64,000 bases of DNA, from the NCBI GenBank assembly GCA_009746045.1, contig RPFO01000072.1, forward strand, positions 1,349,330 to 1,413,329. Direction: 5' to 3'. The notes under the pieces are model-generated. The model was not told where the DNA came from. It was given only the letters and a program-made list of their open reading frames with translations, and searched no databases. This DNA is from Mesostigma viride (lineage: Eukaryota > Streptophyta > Mesostigmatophyceae > Mesostigmatales > Mesostigmataceae). Below are positions 60,101-64,000 of the stretch, piece after piece; the stretch's first letter is position 1; every line of letters starts with the position of its first letter. Made by a program: the position numbers and the translations under genes.

Positions 60101-61566
60101 TATGGACAGGTTACAATAAGCTCAAGCCGGGTCGCCTAGTCTTTCCTACTACTAGGGAGGAGGTGGCACGGCAGCCACTCTTTTTTAATGACTTAATCAC
60201 AGACGCTACTAACAAGCCCCTCGGCACTCTCCACGGACACAACCCGTATGATGGCCTTCTGCGCGCGTCACCGCCGATTGTCAGGGTGCTGGACCTCTAC
60301 CTGGGGCACGGCGCTGCGTATCGACGGCTCAGCTACGACGAGGTCAGCACTTGGGTCTCCCACATGCCCTCCCTGCAAGCGTGGCAAACTCTTATAAGTG
60401 CGATACCAGCTGCGTGGCATGCATTGATGACTGCCCCACGCAAGCCAATTATAACCGGCGACTGGGTTAGCTTCTACGCCGACGGAGTCACGCCTGCGTG
60501 CAAGGGTTTAGTCGTGACGGTTCTGCCACATGAGGGGCTCCAACTACAACTGCTGGACGCTATTTCTGGCCACAATGGGTGTCTGTATCAACTATCCACC
60601 TTATATGCGTACACGCCAGCTTCCCAGTGTCACCGCATACGCGTAGTCCCATGGTCTGTGCCAAGATCTTGCATGATCCAGCCGGACCCATTATCCCCGG
60701 TTGAGAGCATTACATGGCTACACGTGGGCAACACACGGCTCGATCTACTACATCTGGACCCGGTTGAATTTGGATGGGTCTTAACCAAGGGGGACATCAG
60801 AACCAGCAAATGTATCTTTGAGTACACCGCAGATTGGGGTTATGATATCTTGTTGCATACGTACCATCAGCCCCATCCGGGCCGAGCCCGCTGGGGAATA
60901 CATTGGCCGGGCTACACTTGGGTTAAGATGATTACCCTGGCGGTAGACCACCCTCTCGTGGACCGCAGGGCCACTGATGTACAACACCTTTTGATGCATA
61001 GGGCGATAGGGGTCTGTGCTACGCTCCACGAGCGTTTTGGTCATGATGCATCATGCCTGTGCACGCACCCTAGTGAAACCATTGAGCACAGGTTTCTTTA
61101 TTGTAATCTCCCTGGGGTTTGGACGTGGCTCATTAACATCTGGGCCGCATGGACGGCATCGCCACCCACTCTCCCAATCAGCGTGCGTACCATCATTTTC
61201 GGTATTGCTGGCACACCAGGGACCGAGCTTTCAGTTTCCCAAGCAGAATGGATATGGCTACGCACTACTATGCTATACGCGATATGGACCATACGCAACG
61301 AGACCGTCTTTAAGGTCCGCGAGGAGTATACCCGCGGCGGCGTAGTCCGGCGCTTTATATACCTATGGAATGCGGCTATGCGCCGCTACTGGCTGTTAGC
61401 TCAGGAACAACACAGGGTGTGGGACCCAGGGCCCAATAACGACAAGCCCAGCCCGCTCCAGCTTTTTCATGATCTACTGGGCCGTAATCAGGTATTCACC
61501 AGTATGCCTCATGGCGACATTACTCAGGTCCAATGGCTTCCCTGGTCTAATAACGCGCCCTATTAG
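57160..61566 (+). CDS. LINE ORF2: endonuclease-reverse transcriptase
   Basis: 1468 codons, uninterrupted. The N-terminal apurinic-type endonuclease has VTWNVRGL (~7), WIGLQEHKI (Glu ~58), VYAPTEP, LMGDFNIDLD (~177), RLDKIYI and SDHYPLIV (His ~257). Reverse transcriptase: APGVDGLPIEFW (~494), YKKGDKTLWKNYRPIRLL, DFEKAFD (~622-628), SLPQGDCMSPIL and AYVDDTTN (~722-729). YVDD supplies the catalytic Asp pair. A C-terminal CCHC motif, CLCTHPSETIEHRFLYC, lies near residue 1299. The enzyme nicks DNA and primes cDNA synthesis at the nick. It starts in a different frame from ORF1, with TAG-CC-ATG between them, which suggests termination-reinitiation. All catalytic motifs are intact. Confidence 0.95.
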   Translation: MSQLTLVTWNVRGLNTYGTNTAGQGQRIPRTRELANALHNLLERYVGPSHEIWIGLQEHKIQEAATRTALRAARALAPRTVHRWAWARGTQGGTALIQYRKPPNPTLTCQDWAIVTDTAEARWQGRWTRQSITWAGNKGYIISVYAPTEPTDQASFYPSLFKMAADLISQGFEIVLMGDFNIDLDEHPPIRTAAFSKQIMDLNLQDVIRSRDHGPTWLATRLNVRTTRRLDKIYITPAWADLVCYASVDRSVNFSDHYPLIVTLAHHTNSARGPGIPRLNKQLLADDKYYFEIMTRWQSWRASKGSYTDCCSWMQEGLANILEFSQLYSQNIRRQKGQDYRYYQRIVNKLQAKPTLYQSELTKLQRAQTELDKLRFERHTLALDSENLWWHQVGERMTKEFFALIPTPKAHSSITEIQDEHGSHRDITSILQSGHRYYSTLFLNEPHPDSSAAMQKILHAIPRRLTPAQQQELDQIPSMEEATTAMEHIKTGSAPGVDGLPIEFWKTFWSLLHIDFYECILEIWRHGKVSGRWAESALILLYKKGDKTLWKNYRPIRLLTVAYKIISKIIQRRLYTVLDFLIGPEQVGFRANLHINDSITLIMDIVEKAWRDDIEGFILFWDFEKAFDRMCWEYLEHILTALGFGPQLMTVIMGMIKSLAWYLLIDGHKSATGASSRSLPQGDCMSPILFLLAHAGLYWLHQNDPRIRGFPTGNGKGIFQTAYVDDTTNVCISLPEVHAVMDNITTYSVATQQRCNVLKSTGLHIGKTNTLRYALPNLAVTWVKPGDHHLLHNCPIGCTPEGRLAEQRSFMYDETNHVGKLAGVLLTAGRWGAVHRMSLRGRTLIVNQLLFSKVLYYCQAHPPNDATTQLIQRLGSNFVWKQKGLISHTVHGWISREMSFMSWVHGGLGLHNIQWRLWSLYAKQVISAFMGVNTHPGCMLARETLASLSTHASGTSWQLGAGILGSTLISYKGLPWYWQRIWTGYNKLKPGRLVFPTTREEVARQPLFFNDLITDATNKPLGTLHGHNPYDGLLRASPPIVRVLDLYLGHGAAYRRLSYDEVSTWVSHMPSLQAWQTLISAIPAAWHALMTAPRKPIITGDWVSFYADGVTPACKGLVVTVLPHEGLQLQLLDAISGHNGCLYQLSTLYAYTPASQCHRIRVVPWSVPRSCMIQPDPLSPVESITWLHVGNTRLDLLHLDPVEFGWVLTKGDIRTSKCIFEYTADWGYDILLHTYHQPHPGRARWGIHWPGYTWVKMITLAVDHPLVDRRATDVQHLLMHRAIGVCATLHERFGHDASCLCTHPSETIEHRFLYCNLPGVWTWLINIWAAWTASPPTLPISVRTIIFGIAGTPGTELSVSQAEWIWLRTTMLYAIWTIRNETVFKVREEYTRGGVVRRFIYLWNAAMRRYWLLAQEQHRVWDPGPNNDKPSPLQLFHDLLGRNQVFTSMPHGDITQVQWLPWSNNAPY

Positions 61567-61688
61567 CCTTTCACCTGTCACCGCCACACGTGTGTGTGCC
61601 CACCTTCATTAGGATTCGCTGATACTCATTTCCCCTCTCACCTCTTTGGTCCATAATTGGCTAATAAAATATACCCATTTCCCCGAAA

Positions 61689-61705
61689 ACATTGTGGTGC
61701 ACAGT
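61689..61705. repeat. LINE target-site duplication, right
   Basis: Identical 17-base copy of 55309-55325. Confidence 0.92.
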
Positions 61706-63060
61706 GCGCGCACCGTGCGGAGGTGGCCATGGCGACGTGCATTCCGTTAAAATATGGCTAATCCGGCGGGCGACAGGCTAAAAAATTAAGCCGATGGTTA
61801 AAAGTGATGTTCTATTATGATGTTTCATAGCAAGATCTGCACTATTTGCAAATTCGCTGCCTTTGTTGGTACAGATTTGCACGGGGGTCTCATCCAACGT
61901 CAATTTGGCCGCGATGAATAATCTAGCATGTGTGCCTGCGACGGTAGAACTCGACATTCGTGGGTTATTTTGATGCAGCAAGAGCCGTTTAGTAACGGAC
62001 ACCATGAAAATAACCTAAGCATCTTCGATCTGCGGCCATTTCCTGTCATTTCTAAAATGATTTCGTTCAGGCCTGCGCGATCCGCGGTTAATCCATCCAT
62101 GGCTGGCTGGCTTTTCTTGCGCGCCTGGGTAGGAAATAATGCCGGCCGTGGTACGTTGATTTGCCGCATGTCACCGCCCAGTCTGTTTGCGCTCTTAATG
62201 AACCTGGCATGAAACTTTTTGCGCCGTTTCTGGGTTTTTCTTGCTATTTTGTTCTCCACTTGTTGCAGTTGTGCTATCAGATTTTCCGCAGCTTTCAATG
62301 GTTTTCCTTACGCTGCGTATGCCATGCTTCCTAAAGCTACCCAGAATTGATCGGGCAGTTATCTGGCTTCGCTACGCTTCCTGTATGGAGGTTTTCACAC
62401 GGTAGACATTCTATATTGCGTAGTCAAGGACCCTAGCTGCCTGGGAGCGGCATCACCATTGCAAGGAGCTGGCGAGCTCATAGACGCCTGTCATGCTCTT
62501 CAGCCTGCTGGAAAACAAGGTTGTTGTATGGAAGGTGAGAATATGTGAGTTACTTATCACATCCCCACCTGTTTAGCCTCCGTGGTCCCCCAACGGGGAC
62601 ACGAGATTAATTAATATTAATTAATTAATTCAGTTAATTAATTAATTAATGCACACCACGAGTCACACACCTGTAGTCACATGCAGCTCAGTATATTCAC
62701 ATAGCATCGCACCATGCAAACATACTACATGCATTAATTGTATACTACTGTAGTATTTGCGTGCATGCACAGCCACATATATATTAAAATATATAATTAC
62801 TTGCATCAAAGTGAAGGCACCCAAGTAAACATAACCAATATAAAGCCACATATATACACATACACACAATTATGCATGCGCACGTTTACATTCTCAGTAT
62901 TACATGCAATACATCGATCGTGTCCACAATATCCACCGTATAGAGTATAGCCGAGGGTAGGGCAACCTTGGATTATGTCCAAAACAGTGTTAAAAACATG
63001 TGGATTGATGGTGGGTGTCTTAAAATGTGTAAAATCAGAGTATTCTGAGTGTGTCCGTAC
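61706..63060. other. Interior of the hAT-like element, right part
   Basis: AT-rich. A minus-strand frame at 62298-61900 (132 residues, starting MKAAENLIAQLQQVENKIAR, basic and coiled-coil-like) is the longest; I do not recognise it, and it might be a transposase remnant. The rest shows no gene. Confidence 0.35.
62560..62655 (+). repeat. Short retroelement 3' tail with (TTAA)n
   Basis: TCCCCAACGGGGACACGAG followed by an ATTAATTAATT array. It shows the same hairpin-plus-tetranucleotide arrangement as the other tails, severely 5'-truncated, and is inserted inside the hAT-like element. Confidence 0.6.
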
Positions 63061-63156
63061 GAAAACGTATAATACCGTATTATACCGTATTATACCGTAT
63101 TATACATTATACTCCACCGTGACCGTATAACGCGTATAACGTACGATCTCACTCTG

Positions 63157-63652
63157 CCGCCAGGCCCAGCAACGGGAGGTCACCGACCGCGCTAGCTCGC
63201 CGCCGACACCGCGAGTGCCGAGACTGTGGTGCTGCGTCGTTTCCCCCAGAAGCCAGGTGGACGTCAACCTCCCTTGCCGACGAGCTCAAGGACAAGCTCC
63301 TTACCCTCATGGGCCTGGTAGGCCGTAGGTGAGGTATAGAACTGCGTGGGTGTCACCGCCTTCCCCACTCACGGGACAAGGCGTCTCCCCCATGCACCAG
63401 TCCTGCTAGCTCACCTTCCCCTCCGGCCCGTGAGGACAAGCAGCGGTTCCTCTCCCGTCGATCGCAAGCGGTTGCACGACCTCACCTGGACGCTGGACGA
63501 CGACCTGACCCCCGCTCAGCAGCAGCAGCGACGCGACCTGTGGCCGGAATACCTCCGCCATGCATAAGCAGGACCCCCAGAAGCCCAAGGTGTACTGGAG
63601 GGGCGGGGACCTGATGATCAACCACAAGATGTGGACGCCCCCCGCGGGCTAG
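63157..63652 (+). pseudogene. ORF1-only retroelement, 3' half
   Basis: Continues the frame broken at 55031 (QQREVTDRASS), then after frame changes reads DRKRLHDLTWTLDDDLTPAQ, QQRRDLWPEYL, and in the next frame PKVYWRGGDLMINHKMWTPP before TAG at 63650. The DDDLTPxQQxxRRxLWPxYL signature matches the fragment at 28706-29176, confirming one ORF1 family. It is followed directly by 3' UTR and the tail at 63790-64000 with no ORF2. Confidence 0.65.
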
Positions 63653-64000
63653 ACTAGCTAATAGCCCTAGCTTGTATCCCTTGGTCAGTAGTCACTGCCG
63701 CTATATGGCAGCCATTCTTAGAATGTATGCCTAGCTGTGCCAACATCTGTACCTAGCTAGTCACGTGCATCGCTAACGCACAGTATGGCAACCAGCCATA
63801 ATAGCCTTAGCTTAGTCCTTGTACAGCCATGCTACATCCTGCATGGCTATGACCAGATTCCTTGCCCACGCTCCCTGTTATGCCATGCTCACATCATGGG
63901 TCTTATTGCACCCACAGATTAATTGCCGGATCGTTAGCGTGTCCGTTCATAGCTAGCGAGCCCGAATGCAGCTGTGGCATGCCTTTATTATAGGCATGGA
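63653..64000 (+). repeat. Retroelement 3' UTR and tail, cut by the window edge
   Basis: From about 63790 it matches the complement of 53640-53850 (TAGCCTTAGCTTAGTCCTTG, CCACGCTCCCTGTTATGCC, CAGCTGTGGCATGCC). The terminal hairpin and TTAA array would lie just beyond 64000. Confidence 0.7.

Larger units (their letters stand above)
55326..61688 (+). mobile_element. Full-length LINE retrotransposon
   Basis: Perfect 17-base duplications (55309-55325 and 61689-61705) define a 6363-base element: a 224-base 5' UTR with TTTCTCACTACGAG-type repeats, ORF1, ORF2, and a 122-base 3' UTR ending CATTTCCCCGAAA. There is no poly(A) or tetranucleotide tail, unlike the other retroelements here. Both ORFs are open and the duplication is undamaged, so the insertion is recent and the copy may be competent. 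The endonuclease plus reverse transcriptase plus C-terminal CCHC layout points to the L1/Tx1 group. Confidence 0.93.
55032..63156. mobile_element. hAT-like DNA transposon with 8-bp target duplication, hosting a LINE
   Basis: Left end CAGTGTGAGATCATACG, right end complement CAGAGTGAGATCGTACG. An identical CCGCCAGG flanks both sides (55024-55031 and 63157-63164). An 8-base duplication and CAG-starting inverted ends are typical of hAT elements. Both ends continue into arrays of GTATAATACG (55050-55170 and 63068-63110). Without the LINE the element is about 1.75 kb. Its interior has a minus-strand frame at 62298-61900 of unknown identity and no recognisable transposase, so it is probably non-autonomous. 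A short retroelement tail also sits inside it at 62560-62655. Confidence 0.7.

Overview
This window is nuclear DNA from a eukaryote, most likely a green alga or a related photosynthetic protist. The reasons are split genes with GT-AG introns (donors such as GTGAGG, GTAAGG, GTACGT and GTGCGT; acceptors mostly GCAG or CCAG), GC-rich exons with alanine/glycine-rich disordered stretches, AT-richer intergenic DNA, long introns full of minisatellites, and several classes of retrotransposon and DNA transposon. The lineage is an inference; no rRNA, tRNA or organelle marker is visible.

Layout. 1-1022 (-) is the 5' part of an intact-looking LINE ORF1 that runs off the left edge. 1023-7800 is gene-poor and holds decayed reverse-transcriptase remnants and a retroelement 3' tail. 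7812-about 16610 (-) is an unrecognised split gene whose introns carry 41-bp, 9-bp and 34/35-bp minisatellites. 18105-27783 (+) is a six-exon gene for an unrecognised protein of about 2170 residues. 28706-29840 holds a broken ORF1 copy and two retroelement tails. 30009-39834 (-) is an eleven-exon gene for the glucosidase II beta subunit (ER N-glycan trimming), with a roughly 2 kb 47-bp minisatellite in its last intron. 40565-52302 (+) is a hormone-sensitive-lipase-family hydrolase, divergent from the previous gene over a 730-bp shared 5' region; its second intron has been expanded to 6.5 kb by LINE debris and a CACTA-like element.

54052-64000 is a nest of mobile elements. An ORF1-only retroelement (broken) contains a hAT-like element with an 8-bp target duplication, which in turn contains a full-length LINE (55326-61688) with both ORFs open and a perfect 17-bp target duplication.

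Themes. Exon models were built by hand from reading frame, splice motifs and phase agreement; every junction listed as linked has matching phase. The most unusual pattern is that edges of exons (a short piece of coding sequence plus its splice site) recur as decayed copies inside the adjacent introns, in two genes clearly and in a third less clearly. Two of the intronic minisatellites repeat splice-donor-like motifs on the sense strand of the gene that contains them.
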